Under the pieces are notes generated by a model, which worked only from the letters and a program-made list of their open reading frames with translations, was not told the origin of the DNA and did no database searches. The position numbers and the translations under genes were made by a program. Source: Ctena decussata (Eukaryota; Mollusca; Bivalvia; Lucinida; Lucinidae). From it: a stretch of 64,000 nt of DNA. This document shows, piece after piece, positions 32,838-44,986 of the stretch (position 1 is its first letter; every line of letters begins with the position of its first letter). Location of the stretch: positions 77,336,667-77,400,666 of the forward strand of contig OZ022509.1 in the NCBI GenBank assembly GCA_963989385.1, written 5' to 3'.

Positions 32838-33729
32838 CATCACACTGACTCAACATTGAATCAACGTTATTGCATAAAAAGCAGTGCCGAGAGGTATTAA
32901 CAGCCGTGCATCAAGCCGTGTTTCAACAAGGGTTTGGCACGCGCTGTTGATGCACGATGACCGTCGAGAACTTTCATTATGCTTATGCCGGGCCACTAAA
33001 GAAAATGCGCCCTCCGGTTTTAGTCGAATTACAAAAAATGGTGGTGCGCTACCTAAGTATGCCCCCTATATGACGTCATCATGCCTTTGTAATCTGACGT
33101 CATCGTCGTGACTCAGGTTTAAAGCGATGTTGTTTACATTCTTACGATGCCAAATGGAGAGTAAATAAGTGTTAGAGAAAACATGCATCTCATGCTTTCA
33201 GCAATCAAGAGCTGCAGGATGGTATATGAATGGACCAGGCTTGTTCTGCATGGAAATTATTGCTCAAGGTATCTGCTTTTTGTTGATTAATTTGCAATCT
33301 ATTTTGCATCAACTACAACGGCCATCTTGGACAATTCTCCGAATATTGAGGTTGAATAGGATGATGGCGGCCATTTTGAATAGCTGAATGCTCTTGGGTC
33401 CGGAAGACGAATATTAGTAAAAAGATGTACCAGCGCGTTGGCTGTCAAACGGTGACAAAATATAGTGCCAATTTTTTTTCTCAAATTTTAACAAATAATT
33501 TGTTGAATTTATGCAATAACAGCGATTAAACATTTGTTTCCAATGCATTAACATATGCCAGGTCCCTCGGGAGATGTTTGAAAACCTCGGCCTTCGGCCT
33601 CGGTTTCCAACTCCCTCGGGACCTGGCAAACGTTAATGCCTGAAAAACCACGTTTGATCCCTATATTGATTCAACGTCATGACGTTGAATCAACGTTGAG
33701 TCTATGTTGAGTAAATGTTGTGTTCTAAC
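32838..33729. mobile_element. Element with CAACATTGAATCAACGTT ends
   Basis: CTCAACATTGAATCAACGTT at 32850 faces AACGTTGAGTCTATGTTGAG near 33690. The interior includes CGCC-rich and ordinary sequence and the hairpin at 33553. A related palindromic fragment (CAACGTCATAACGTTGAATC) is at 17510-17575. No coding region was recognised. Confidence 0.5.
33553..33628. repeat. CCAGGTCCCTCGGG hairpin
   Basis: CCAGGTCCCTCGGG pairs with CCCTCGGGACCTGG; inside, AACCTCGGCC-TTC-GGCCTCGGTT is a second stem. Intergenic. Confidence 0.78.
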
Positions 33730-34365
33730 GTTAACATGTCCGATTCTCACCTTCTACGAGAAGATCGACAGACCAGTGGTACTATGTTTTATACCCTACA
33801 TGCCAGTCCTATCTATCTTCCTTATCTAACCTCCGATGATGTTCGAACTGGCATGGAGTGTTCTGAAAATGAACTGGTATGATTCTTTTCACGTCTGGTA
33901 TTGTTTAGATATCGTGTACTTACAACAAAGGTGATGTGATCTCGCATACCAAAGACAGCTAGTCTCAGGTGTTACTATTTAAGACAAGCTAACTGATGCA
34001 GAAAATGCAAAGGTTTGCTTATTCATTTACTGAGTAGTTTACAAAAGACAAACTGACAAACACCGATTTTTCTCACACAAAATAAAGTGTTTAAAATCTT
34101 ACCCCCTTTCACTGTTCAATATCAAATCCGAAATCGTGTATTACAAGTATTATGTACTACAAAAACAAAGCTATAAGAAAAGAAATATGCATTTTGCAAT
34201 GAAAGGAATTATTTTTAAACTTGATTCAGTAAAGAATGGATCAGGTGTCAGTGTCAAGATCAATGACGCCGACTTACACATACATATGCAATAACCGTGA
34301 TCATGGTCATGGGCGAGTAGCTTCGGGTAGTGCTTAAGTACATCAGGCATAGGCTAATATATATA

Positions 34366-34572
34366 AGCCGCGACACGAGAAAACCAACAAAGTGGTTGTG
34401 CGCCCAGCGCAGATTCCGGTCAGCCTGGGCTTCCGCCCAATCTTATCAGAGTCTTCGATAAGCGCTTACATGGTGGCTCATGGTCTAAAATACTTCCATG
34501 CGGACGCCCAGGCTGATCTGAGTCTGCGCTGTCCGCACAACCACTTTCTTGGTTTTCTCATTTCGCGGCTCA
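34366..34572. mobile_element. GCCGCGACACGAG foldback, copy 4
   Basis: Arms AGCCGCGACACGAGAAAACC and GGTTTTCTCATTTCGCGGCT are inverted, with the standard core but a shortened middle. Intergenic. Confidence 0.82.
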
Positions 34573-34713
34573 ATTTTATTTATTTTCATTTTGACTAAAT
34601 TTATTCACCCAGGTACCAGGGTATGTGAGTAAGTGGGTCGAAATTTATCCAGGCCTATTAACACTGGGTTTTGGTTTAAACAGCATTTTATTCAGTTAAG
34701 CTACATACATATT

Positions 34714-34963
34714 TAAGGAATGAATGTTATTTTTTAAACGTTTACTGAAGTATAAACTACATCGGGTCACGAGCAAAGTAAGTGAACCCCGAAGGGGTTT
34801 ACGTAAACTTTGCTCGTGACCCGATGTAGTTTTTACTGAAGTATAAACTACATCGGGTCACGAGCAAAGTAAGTGAACCCCGAAGGGGTTTACGTAAACT
34901 TTGCTCGTGACCCGATGTAGTTTATACTTCAGTAAACGTTTAAAAATAACGTTTATTCCTTAT
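34714..34963. mobile_element. Palindrome with a tandemly duplicated core
   Basis: Outer arms ATGTTATTTTTTAAACG and CGTTTAAAAATAACGTTT enclose two consecutive copies of a 90-base palindrome. It runs TTTACTGAAGTATAAACTAC, CGGGTCACGAGCAAAG, AACCCCGAAGGGGTT, and back. The two copies are almost identical. Confidence 0.88.
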
Positions 34964-35384
34964 ATTTATATTATTAAACAATGTTTTTGATCAATAAAAA
35001 GATAAAAAAAAGTAAGAAATACATATATAAAAATCGTTTTAAAAACAATACCGGCTGAATTTTACAATAGTTTGGAACAGCCGCATTGACCCTCCCTACC
35101 AGTAAATTCCACCTCCTGCTGTATATTTCACGTGGAAGTAGGCGTAGCGAGCTGTCGGTCAATGTTTACTAGCCATTCAAGTACACAGCATGTTGTAGAT
35201 TTCACGTGCTCCTTAGTGAGATGAGCTGTCACTCTAAAGCGCGTGACACAATGTAATTATTGACTTGTAAACGATATTGACTCCCGCATCACTTATTGGG
35301 TTTACAGAGAGTTTTGCAATGATAATGTAAAAATATACAAATACAAATCATTTCAATGAAGGATCTGACGGTGAGCGCAATGCT

Positions 35385-35437
35385 TGTATGATAGTCATCT
35401 TGTATGATAGTCATCTTGTATGATAGTCATCTCCTAA
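35385..35437 (+). repeat. 16-bp tandem triplicate
   Basis: TGTATGATAGTCATCT is repeated three times head to tail at the edge of the LINE relic. The single-copy form of the same motif is at 22648-22665, so the triplication arose here. Confidence 0.8.
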
Positions 35438-35454
35438 CACTGGGGTTTCTAACT

Positions 35455-36065
35455 GCAAGAGTCTCAATGTCAGCGGCATACTGCAGACTGGTAATATTGC
35501 TTTAGTTTTTGCTAACCTTGCATTCATTTTCTTTCCGAGCACCGGTATGCTCCCATCGAGAAAAATATTGAAAAGGGTGTGAGATGCTGCATTAAGGCCT
35601 TAGTCTAACTGTTTTGCTGAAGCATTCTCTTGTGCTGTCATCCATTCTGGAATGCATCTGTGGCCTTGTCATAGAGGTGCTAAGTGGCACGAACTAGATT
35701 CACATTGATATTTTATTCTAGATGGTGGCCCATAAGGCTGCATGCTATTACCAATCAAAGGCTGAACAGAAATTTATGAAGACATGGTACAGGTTTTTTG
35801 CTGGCATTGAAAGTTCTTCTTACATAGAGTTCGAGGTTGAATATCTGTTGTGCTCCTTCTGGCTCTGAACCCAGCATTTTCTTTAGTGATTGTCTCTTCC
35901 GCTTTGGGCTTAATATGTTCTGAATATTTAGATCCTTTAGAAGCACGGAATACACCCAGAAAATGAGAAAAAAAGCTTAAGATGGCCTTCAGCATGACTT
36001 TGCTCAGATGCCTGATGGGGGTGATGGTTCTGTGGTGCTGGAAGTGCTGTTGGTAGCCCTTTTAA
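35455..36065 (-). pseudogene. LINE reverse transcriptase fragment, highly decayed
   Basis: Across several frames the minus strand gives the ordered blocks of a non-LTR reverse transcriptase: TITPIRHLSKVMLKAIL (about 36045-35985); KPKAEETITKENAGFRARRSTTD (about 35915-35850) continuing in another frame as QQIFNLEL; then HAALWAT and a TVRLRP block (about 35745-35590); and LQYAADIETL near 35490, where the usual YADD is changed to YAAD. Several stops and frameshifts mean it is not functional. It is intergenic between the two genes. A short match to its flank, GGATCTGACGGT followed by AATGCTT, also occurs at 22625-22660. Confidence 0.75.
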
Positions 36066-36111
36066 GGTACTTTAATAATAAGCGAATGAATGACACATTG
36101 TACAGGGTGAC

Positions 36112-36186
36112 GACCCAGCGGCCACATGACGTCGAAATGACGTCGTACTGAGTACGACGTCATTTCAACGTCATGTGCCTGCTGGG
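36112..36186. repeat. GACGTCATTT palindrome
   Basis: CCCAGCGGCCACATGACGTC, AAATGACGTCGTACT-GAGTACGACGTCATTT and ACGTCATGTGCCTGCTGGG form one palindrome of about 75 bases. Its ends resemble CCCAGCAGGCACA at 17470. Confidence 0.8.
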
Positions 36187-36395
36187 AAGGGTATGGGGTC
36201 AACTCCCATCACAGCTATTTAATACGAAAGTTGCAAAAATATCACAGACATACTGAAGATGTTTAAACGGCAATTGAGGATGTTTTTATGGAGTTGCAGT
36301 TTCTTCAGCTTAAAGACACATTTTTCAGCCTATATGAAAAAGGTATCCCGTCAATAAGCATACTCTTTCCCAATTCTTTATATCACAGAATCATT

Positions 36396-36634
36396 TGAGC
36401 CGCGACACGACAAAACCAACAATGTGGTTGTGCGCCCAGCGCAGACTCAGATCAGCCTGGGCATCCGCCCAGTCTGATCGGAGTCTTCGCTGTCCGCATG
36501 GAGGTAGCCTAGACCCTTAGCTACCCTTTGGGCCCTAAACAAAGAATCTGATTAAAATGGGTGAATGCCCAGGCTGATCTAAGTCTGCGCTGGGCGCACA
36601 ACCACATTGTTGGTTTTGTCGTGTCGCGGCTCAA
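36396..36634. mobile_element. GCCGCGACACGAG foldback, copy 5 (well preserved)
   Basis: TGAGCCGCGACACGACAAAA and TTTTGTCGTGTCGCGGCTCA are perfect inverted ends. Both arms even share the GACAAAA variant where other copies have GAGAAAA, which shows pairing between arms. Length is 239 bases. Confidence 0.87.
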
Positions 36635-37243
36635 TTTTTATCTAAGTGATAATGATTTCATAAGTCCTTTCACTGTAGCCTCTACCTGCATGAAGAAGTT
36701 TTCTTTAGGACTCAGGACTACTGATTCCTTATCTCAAATTTGCATATTCCGATAATCTGTCATTAAGATATTAAATAATCCAAAAGTTCCTAAAAAAGTT
36801 AGAAGAAATAAAACACAGTTTTAATCCAAAAGTGTGACTGCAATTGCTTTAAATGCAAGGAAGTAAAAACTTCGGTAGCTAGCAATTCGGATGCTGAAAG
36901 GGGCTATAATGGAGGTGTTTTGGGGGGAGGGTGGAGGGACAGGGGTAGGCGTGGTGGTATCACCTGTGTATTACAGACACAATTGACTAGCTTAAAATCA
37001 GATATCTTTCCTATTCAACCTTTGGCCTAAATATGTCTTGAAAGAATTTGCTAGTGTTTCTGAGATGACAACAATATCAAGCTGTGGAACATTTTACCTT
37101 TTGAAAACGTTATGAGACACCTTAAACTTTTCGCATTTCGGCTATCCCTACCATGGCCTTATGGTGGAGTCAAATTTTACTCCATCCAAATTTATAAAGA
37201 TGCCATAAGATGCAACTCCATGCAAAACACCAAGCTTTAGATT

Positions 37244-38178
37244 GGGACGAGTCATTTATCGTCAACTGGGGGGGGGGGGGGGTGTACATTTAGGGGGGGG
37301 TCGGAATTTTTTTTGGTGATGTACTGGGGGGTCGGAAATAAAAAAGCCTTGGAGCAGGGGGGTCATATATTTTATTTGGCATATTGGGGGGGGGGGGGGG
37401 GGTCAGAATTCTTCCATCAGTCTTCATTTTTAAAAATGTCTCAGCTTCTGGGGGGCGAAGCCCCCCAGACCCCCCATTACTCGTAACATTTCAGACTCTT
37501 TTCTTTCAAACTCACAATTTAAAACTTAAAAGTCTTTATGGAAATGACTCAAAAAGAATGCGCAGCTTCATATATAAAAAAAACAACTTTTCATTGATTT
37601 GCTAGAACAGTACGAAAGTGTCTATAAAATCATGTAAAGTAGACGATTTTGTGCTCAATTAAATTTAATGCCTGCATTTGTGATATCAGCTCTCCACGTG
37701 CCTTTTCATCAGCAAAAGCACAGCCCCCAGACCACCACCACCCAGAGGCCCAATTAATATTATTTACAGTTATAATTATTAAGCATTGGACAAAAAGATT
37801 TCTGGATGGCCATTAGCAGAAGAAAAAGTGCAACAAATGCAGACAAAATTTAAACAGACCATGATTACATGTAATTAACCTGTTAGAATAAGAAGCTGTT
37901 CTTTGTGTTTCATACAGCTAGGTTTTGATTGAGGTCAGTCTGACATAAAATAGGTAATGTGGTATGTGTGTGAAGGGTAGCTGGCACCGGGGATGGGGGG
38001 GGGGGGGGTGGGGGGGGGTCATAAAAATTTGTGTCACCTATCTTGGGGGGGGTCGGAAAAATAATTCTGTTGAGACTGGGGGGGGGGGGGGGTCGGAATT
38101 TTTTTTTTGAACCATATGAAACTGTACCCGGCCCCCCCCCCCCCCCCCCCCCCCACCTGATAATAAATGACTCGTCCC
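37244..38178. mobile_element. G-run element with short inverted ends
   Basis: GGGACGAGTCATTTA (37244-37258) is inverted as TAAATGACTCGTCCC (38164-38178). Between them lie at least seven runs of 8-18 G followed by GTCGGAA or GTCATA, and one C run of about 23 (38132-38154). The middle (37560-37970) is AT-rich and featureless. It has no coding capacity. Confidence 0.75.
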
Positions 38179-38441
38179 TTAGATTATTGTAGTTTTTGAG
38201 AGGGACTGTTATCTAAGATATCACGTATAAGTTTCAGGAAGATCCAATAAAAATGTTGCTTCTGTCGTGCAAAGAAGCTTTTCGTGATATAAGCAAGGGT
38301 CTCTAACTCTGTAGTAAGCTTTCAGTTGGTCTAAATACTCGAAATTGTCTGAGGTCTCACTACATTGATGTTGATAAAGTTTCAACAAGACGCTTTAAAA
38401 GGTAGGTTGCAGCTGGCAAACAAGTTTATTCCTGTGGCAAA

Positions 38442-38612
38442 TCAGGAGCGGAGGTAGTGAAGTGGATAACACGCTGGCCTACCGATCCAAGGATCGCAAG
38501 ATCGATCCCCGCTTCTCCGGTTTTGCTGATGGCACTTCAAACCGAGGTCCCGTCTCCGTATGACCTAAGTGTTGGCGGGATGTTAGACCCGAGTTCACTC
38601 ACTCACCAAGTT
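38442..38612 (+). mobile_element. tRNA-derived SINE, third type
   Basis: Head GGAGGTAGTGAAGTGGATAA (A box type) and AAGATCGATCCCCGCTTCTC (B box), followed by a short body ending GAGTTCACTCACTCACC. Directly upstream of the minisatellite. Confidence 0.72.
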
Positions 38613-38619
38613 CACTGTG

Positions 38620-40290
38620 GCATATAAATTGAAATTTCCAAAGGCTCTAACTATGTAGAGAAAAGACCTAAAGGCCCTTAACTCTATAGTGAATAATCTA
38701 AGGCAAAGAAAACTTCAAAGAGCCTTAACTCTGCAGTGAATAGACAAAGTCAAGAAAAAAATCAATGGGCCTGAACTCTGAAGTGAAGAGACCAAGTCAA
38801 TGGAAATTTCGAAGGGCCTTAACTCTGTGGTGAATAGCCTAAGTCAAATTCTAGAGCCTTTGGAAATTCTTCAGCTACTGGAGAAAGTACTTAGTGCTTT
38901 TAGTACTGGCTAACCACTTACGAGGTCTAAGCCTGCCCAGGAATAGTGTGGTTAGGTTAACTGACCGTCCCAACACGACCATAGCTGTTTACCATTGAGG
39001 TAAAGCAATAGCATAACAACCAAGTCAGCGGAAGTGTCAAAGGGCCTTCACTCAGTAGTGAATAGTTCAAGTCAGTGGAAATTTTATAGGGCCTGTACTC
39101 TGAGTCAATGGAAATTTCTAAGGGCCTTCACTCGGTAGTGAATAGTTCAAGTCAGCGGAAATTTCTTAGGGCCTGTACTCTGTACTGAAAAGTTCAAGTC
39201 AGTGGAAATTTCTAAGGGCCTTCACTCAGAAGTGAATAGTTCAAGTCAGTGGAAATTTCATAGGGCCTGTACTCTGTAGTAAAAAGTCTAATGGCTGTAT
39301 TCTTAGACCTCACTCACCTGTGAGTGACTCAACTTTGTAGCCAGGGGGAGGCTTATCCCATTGAAATTTGAGCAATATTCAGGATTAACTCAATGAGTGT
39401 AGCTGGAGTGACATTCTAGAATACAGGCGTAAGTCAATGGAAATTTCAAAGGGCCTTTACTCTACAGTCTATAGTCCATGTCAGTGGAAATTTCGAAGGG
39501 CCTCTCATTGTGGTGAAAAGTTCAAGTCAATGGAAATATCAAAGGGCATTAACTCTGTGGTCAATAGTTTTTGTCAATGAAAATTTCAAAGGGCCTCAAC
39601 TCTGTAGGTAATTATCTGAGTCAAGAAAAATTTCAAAGGGCCTCAGCTCTGAAGCTACTAGTCCGATTCAATTCAAAATTCAAAGGGCCTCAACTCTGTA
39701 GTCAATGGTCTAAGTCAAAGGAAATTTCAAAGGGCCTTAATTCTGCAATATTTAGTCCATGTCAATGGAAATTTCACAGGGTCTCTGTGGTGAAAAGTTA
39801 AAGTCAATGGAAATATCAAAGGGCCTCACTCTGAAGTGAATCCACTCTTAAGTGTTGTCCAAGTCAGTGGAAATTTCAAAGCGCGTTAATTCTGCGGTGA
39901 AGTTTTGGTCATTGAAAGTTTCAAAGGGCCTCAACTCTGTAGTGTCTCATCGAAAAAAAATTTAAAGGGCCTAAACTCTGAAGTGACAAGTCCAATTCAA
40001 CTGAAACTTCAAAGGGCCTTTACTCTGTAGTGAATAGTCCAAGTCAGTGGAAATTTCAAAGGGCCTTTACTCTGTAAATGGCTCTCTATAGACTAGTATA
40101 AGTCAATGGAAATTTCAAAGGGCCTTAACTCGTAGTGAACAGTTTAGGTCAGTGAAAATTCAAATCACCTTAACTCTGTGAGGAATGGTCCAAGTCAGTG
40201 GAAATCTCAAAAGGCCTTAATTCTGTAGTGAATAGTCCAAGTTCATGGAAATTTCAAAGGGCCTTAACTCTGTAGTGAAAAGTCCAATTT
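38620..40290 (+). repeat. 47-bp minisatellite array
   Basis: About thirty variable units of roughly 47 bases on the pattern GTCAATGGAAATTTCAAAGG, GCCTTAACTCTGTAGTGAAT, AGTCCAA. The array is interrupted by a reversed SINE fragment (38886-38998) and by an insert at about 39285-39430 with ends GGCTGTATTCT and AGAATACAGGC. ORFs in it are artefacts. Confidence 0.85.
38886..38998 (+). mobile_element. Fragment of the same SINE inside the minisatellite
   Basis: AGGTCTAAGCCTGCCCAGGA and TTAACTGACCGTCCC are the inverse of the body at 21545-21640. The tRNA head is absent. Confidence 0.75.
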
Positions 40291-41730
40291 TATTATATAT
40301 TTGGATGATAAAAACACACTGCTGAAGAGTATCGAGTTTTTGTATTTTCTTTAATTTCACTTTCAAACTAGAACAGATAGACAACCCAGCATACACTGCT
40401 AAACATATAATATCTGTGGCATCAAAACAAGCCATTTTTTTGTTGCGTAACTGGTATACTGACCCTATTCAAAGATCAATGTATCCGTTAAGCTGTAAAT
40501 ATATTGGGAACTTCATACTGGAAAATTTTCGTTTATTTCAGTATTTGTTATTTCTATAAATAGTGCCATTATTTTGTTACCCCAAATATATGTGTTTTTC
40601 AGTAACACCTGCACAACAAAAGCATATCCCTAACATAAACGAATAATGACATAGCACTTCAGACTGGTAAAATTTAGGTCTGACAAGAACTTTCACTTTT
40701 AGCTCTACAAAATGTATGATGCAGCTTCTTATTTGAGTTTGCATATGAATGATTTGGTTGCAAAGCCTTAGGGCTTAAATGACTCCCTGGTATAAACAAT
40801 GCTACTCAGGTAAAATCTGTCAGAATCCATGCCGGTAATAACAACTTCCCTTCCTGTGCTTTCAAATGAGTCAGTCAATTACCATACATGCAAAAGTGGC
40901 TGTCGAACGATACAAATGACAGCAGTATCAGCTCAGTTGACAGCCATTAACAATAGTACCATTTACCATTATTGGTAAAGCTTACGATCATATTCTTGGT
41001 CAAAAGCCACTTTGTATAGCAAAGACTCGGTTGAAGGCACAGGTAGCCAAATTGGCATTACCCCTTTGGAATCTCTGCAGCTATATCCCACACTGTAGTC
41101 TTTATGATATGATGAATCTGCTGTAAGATATGAACTAGCAGATTTTGACTGGACTATCCAGTTGTGTTTGCAGATCTAAGCTTAAAGCATTGTTGTTAAC
41201 ATGATCTATGGTCTGTATGAAAATATATTTTGTGACAATAAACAATTCATTCATAGCTTAATAACACTCAACCACTTCATACTGGAAATAAATACTATGT
41301 AAAGAAACCCAACCATAACAAAAAATATACAAATTAACAAGACAATCAGAAGCAAATCCAACATAACCACAAACAAGGCATGTGCAAAAATAAAGAGACT
41401 ATGATCAGTTCCACATTCCTGCCCCCTGAGCAGTCTCCAGATTCCACAGAATAAACTGAAGCCGGTCTAAGAAGAATGCACCACAGTCCAAATATGCCTA
41501 TATAGGTGTATGACTACTTACTATCATTTAATGACTATTTTTAGAAAGAAGACAACTTCAGTACAATTATTATAGTTCCCTGGTAGGTGAATTCCTACTT
41601 CTGCTCTTTTGCCAGCATATAGCTTCCTCTAAGACTCCTAAGAACAATGATCTCTATCAGAGGTGTAATACTTCAACGACGAGATTTTTAAACAACATTA
41701 TGGTGAATAGATACCCCGCCGTATTTTCCA
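40291..41730. other. Intergenic, no gene seen
   Basis: AT-rich DNA between the minisatellite and a GAAAGAATTTGCTC repeat. No tandem or inverted structure and no coding pattern stood out. Confidence 0.5.
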
Positions 41731-41896
41731 GCCATTTACACAAAGGGTAACAAATTGTGTGAATTCCTTTTTGCGTCCTTGGATGTTCCAGGAGAGAATT
41801 TTTTTTCCTTTAAGAGCTGGCTACGGCTAAGAAGGGAGGCGGGAAAAGGAGACAGAAAAGAAACTAGTAGAGCTGTTTCCCTTGTTAGTGTATCCA

Positions 41897-42034
41897 GAGC
41901 TCCAGATAAGAAGGGGTAACAGGGATAATTCAAAGATAATTTTTCTTATTTCTCAACGAAAACAAACGTTGTGACCCCCTCATTATTAGAACCGTCTTGC
42001 TTGTTACCTGTTTTTATCTGGAGCACTGGTGTAT
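41897..42034. mobile_element. CTCCAGATAAG foldback family, partial copy
   Basis: The left arm CTCCAGATAAGAAGGGGTAA, TTGTGACCCCCTCATTATTA and GAACCGTCTTGC are present. Most of the right arm is lost before TTTTTATCTGGAGC. Confidence 0.7.
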
Positions 42035-42277
42035 TCATTTACTTTGAGGGGTAAAAGCTGTTGCTTTCTCTTGTTTTCCAATAAAACATCAAATCAAATA
42101 CTTAGCATAGACAATTTTGTCACCTCCTTGGCTCTCTCTTATCCCATACCCCACTGTCTCTCTCTCTCTCTCTGGATTCACCTCTACTGAACATAGACCA
42201 CAATGGTACAACTGCATACACATATTTACATGATAATGATGCGTCAGTGCACAGGAGATGAACTACTGTATTACAGG

Positions 42278-42431
42278 AATCCAAATAAGGTGGGGTTTCG
42301 GGATAATTTTTCTTCTTTTACAAAAATTCTAATTAGAACTGTCTTGGTGAGACGGTTCTAATGAGGGGTTACAATAGATGTTTTTTATGGGTCAAGTGGA
42401 ATACTATCCCTCTAATCCCTTCTTATTTGAA
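42278..42431. mobile_element. CTCCAGATAAG foldback family, copy 2
   Basis: A diverged copy centred on GAACTGTCTTGGTGAGACGG near 42345, with right arm CTAATCCCTTCTTATTTG. Confidence 0.7.
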
Positions 42432-42662
42432 ACAATGGTATCAGCTTTCAACATTTTTTGTTCAAATCCTTACATACTTAGGAATGAAAAACTGTTTTAA
42501 TCAACACACACCAGAAAAAGAAACTCCATACAAACTTTAAAATATTCAACATAAAAAAACATGACATTTTCAACTACATGTATTTGCAGTTCTGTATATT
42601 ATGTAATTTTTATACTCCCCACAAACTGACAAAACACATAAAGAACTGAAAAGAAAATAACT

Positions 42663-42898
42663 GTGGAGCGCAGTGGCGCAGTTGGTAGTGTGCCCAACTC
42701 ATGATCGAAGGGTCCCCAAGTTCGATCTTCACCAGGGCACTAGCACTGTGACCTTGAGCAAGTCACATATCCACAGCTCAGCTTGTATATATGTATATAG
42801 TCTTAATAAGTCGCAATAAAAGGTCTACAGAGCTTATGTTAGTTGTTAATAAAAAAATTAAGCGACCCTAAATAAAGATTATTATTGTTATTATTATA
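42663..42898 (+). mobile_element. tRNA-derived SINE with ATT tail
   Basis: Head GTGGCGCAGTTGGTAGTGTG (A box) and AAGTTCGATCTTCACC (B box), and a body ending TTAAGCGACCCTAAATAAAG followed by (ATT)n. Confidence 0.78.
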
Positions 42899-43089
42899 AC
42901 TAGGTATTGAGTAACTGTCTAAGATCTGTACTCGGTTTCTATCAGTCATTCACCACCAAACAACCTAGCTCATTGCGTAAGAACAGGGCAATACAATATC
43001 AGGCACCATTTCATTTGCAATCAATTATTTGCAGTAGTTTGAAAATTCTATCAAACCCAGAACATATTTAAGATGTGAAAAGGTACCCT

Positions 43090-43311
43090 GGGCCGTATTT
43101 ATAAAACGAATTCAGTGGTTGCTACGTTGTTGCCAAGGCTAAATTTCTATAAAGGAGATTCCCTACAACTATGAAATTTGCTCTGGAGGAACAGTCTTTT
43201 TCAGACTGTTCCTCCAGAGCAAATTTCATAGTTGTAGGGAATCTCCAACATAGAAATTTAGCCTTAGCAACAGCATAGCAACGACTTAAGTTGTTTTATA
43301 AATACGGCACC
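43090..43311. mobile_element. GGGCCGTATTTATAAAACGA foldback, copy 1
   Basis: A palindrome of about 222 bases. GGAGATTCCCTACAACTATG and AAATTTGCTCTGGAGGAACAG are followed by their inverse at 43205-43255; the outer arms GCCGTATTTATAAAAC and GTTTTATAAATACGGC are also inverted. Confidence 0.87.
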
Positions 43312-44686
43312 CGATGTACAAACAGTGAAGACTCAGGTCAGCCTGCATATCTATGCACTATGCAGTTTGTTCTTCCCTTTTACAGACCCAGCAAAACCTA
43401 AAAAGTGCAAAGAGATGACTCTGGTCAGTTTATGTGGCTGGGCAGGCTGATGGGAGTCAAACTTGCTTATGTGGTCACATCTATTAAGGGGTCACCTGAC
43501 TTAAGCAGCCAACTTTTGGGGGTTCCTTGAACCAAAGTACACAAAAAGAAATAAGCCTGTAATAAGGGGACACATGTCTTAAGCAGTCATTTTTTGTGCT
43601 TTCCTTGGGTGACCCCTTAGGACAGGTTTGACTGTATTTAACTGTATTTGACTGTACACAGTATTTAACTGTATTTGACTGTATAGGCCGTTTGCTGTCT
43701 ATAAAACAGGTCGTTTTGCTAAATATCTCTAAAACTACAACAGCTGTCACTGTGAAGTAAAGCGCATCTTTAATGTCTATCTTATACATAACTAATCTAT
43801 AATTTTCCTCAAAATTATATTTTGAAACTAAAAAGTTTCTTTTGAAAACTACCCATTTTTAGAGGATATTTTAACTGTATTTTACAAGGGAGTAAGTTTA
43901 TTTATGTAACAGCCTTAGACTGGTCAATAATTACCTATGTCAATTGTTAGTTAATTGTACAGCGTTAGTCAATGGCACCTATATACCTGTTAATCTTTTC
44001 ATCTGAGTAAAAATGAAGTTCACTTATTTATTAGTTGGGGAGAGAATTGATTGGTGATGAATAGGATTAATTTATCTATAGAAACATTTCTTGTTTGTGA
44101 TGCATATATGGGCATTGCATATAGCTATTACATTAAATTATTGTACTCCCCTGTACTTAAGCTGAAAATTTTGTAAATTTTTGTAAAGGATTAAATAGAC
44201 AAAAGCAAAAACTTGACAAGATAAAATTCTGAAAGTCAGTTTCCAGTTATGTATTAGTTTGACAATACTAGTGGAGGAAAAAAATCAATTTTATCACCAG
44301 TAATAAAAGAGAAAATCTGCAAAATAACCTGTTTTATAGACAGCAAATGGCCTATACACAAGGCTTAACCTGAATGGATACACTTTTAAGGGAAGCAACT
44401 CTCATATTTATTTTGCCTTACCTCTAAATGGGAATCAACTCTTAAAGGAAAGAATTTGCTCCTCCAGGAGAAATTCTTTCCTACAAGAGTTTACCACATT
44501 CTGGAAGGCTTTATCCCCAAGGGGATCAACAAATATGTCACCTTAGTTGTTTTCCTTTGTATAAATGATGGATAAAGACGGAGGTGTACCCACACATCTT
44601 AAGGTTCGTTTTCATGCAACAACAATCATATACTGTCAGTAAGAATTCCACATAACCATTTATGCATCTTCCCCATACCCAGCCCA

Positions 44687-44809
44687 GGGGTTATAAAACT
44701 TGAGTACATTCTCAAACTCAAAATAAAGCACACTGATTGGCTGCTTCCGAGCATGCCAATCAGTGTGGTTTATTTAGAGTTTGAGATTATCCTCAAGTTT
44801 TATAACCTC
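44687..44809. mobile_element. GAGGTTATAAAACTTGAG palindrome family, copy 5
   Basis: Same arms, with the centre reduced to TTCCGAGCATGCC. Intergenic, downstream of PDIA6. Confidence 0.83.
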
Positions 44810-44986
44810 GAACCCTGCTCAAAAGCAGATGCAAAAAATTTGAGAGAACAACTGAAACACTGGAGCATATGCAAGTGCTGATGGATAGACAGAAGGATGT
44901 ATGAATGGAAACCTATATTCCAACTTGCTAAAGCAGCAACGAAAAAAACTACTCTATTCTATGAATCAAAATTAAACATGGCAGAG

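Noticed and set aside
38620..40290. CRISPR-like regular repeat pattern
   Set aside because: Units are contiguous diverged minisatellite repeats without unique spacers, in a eukaryotic genome.
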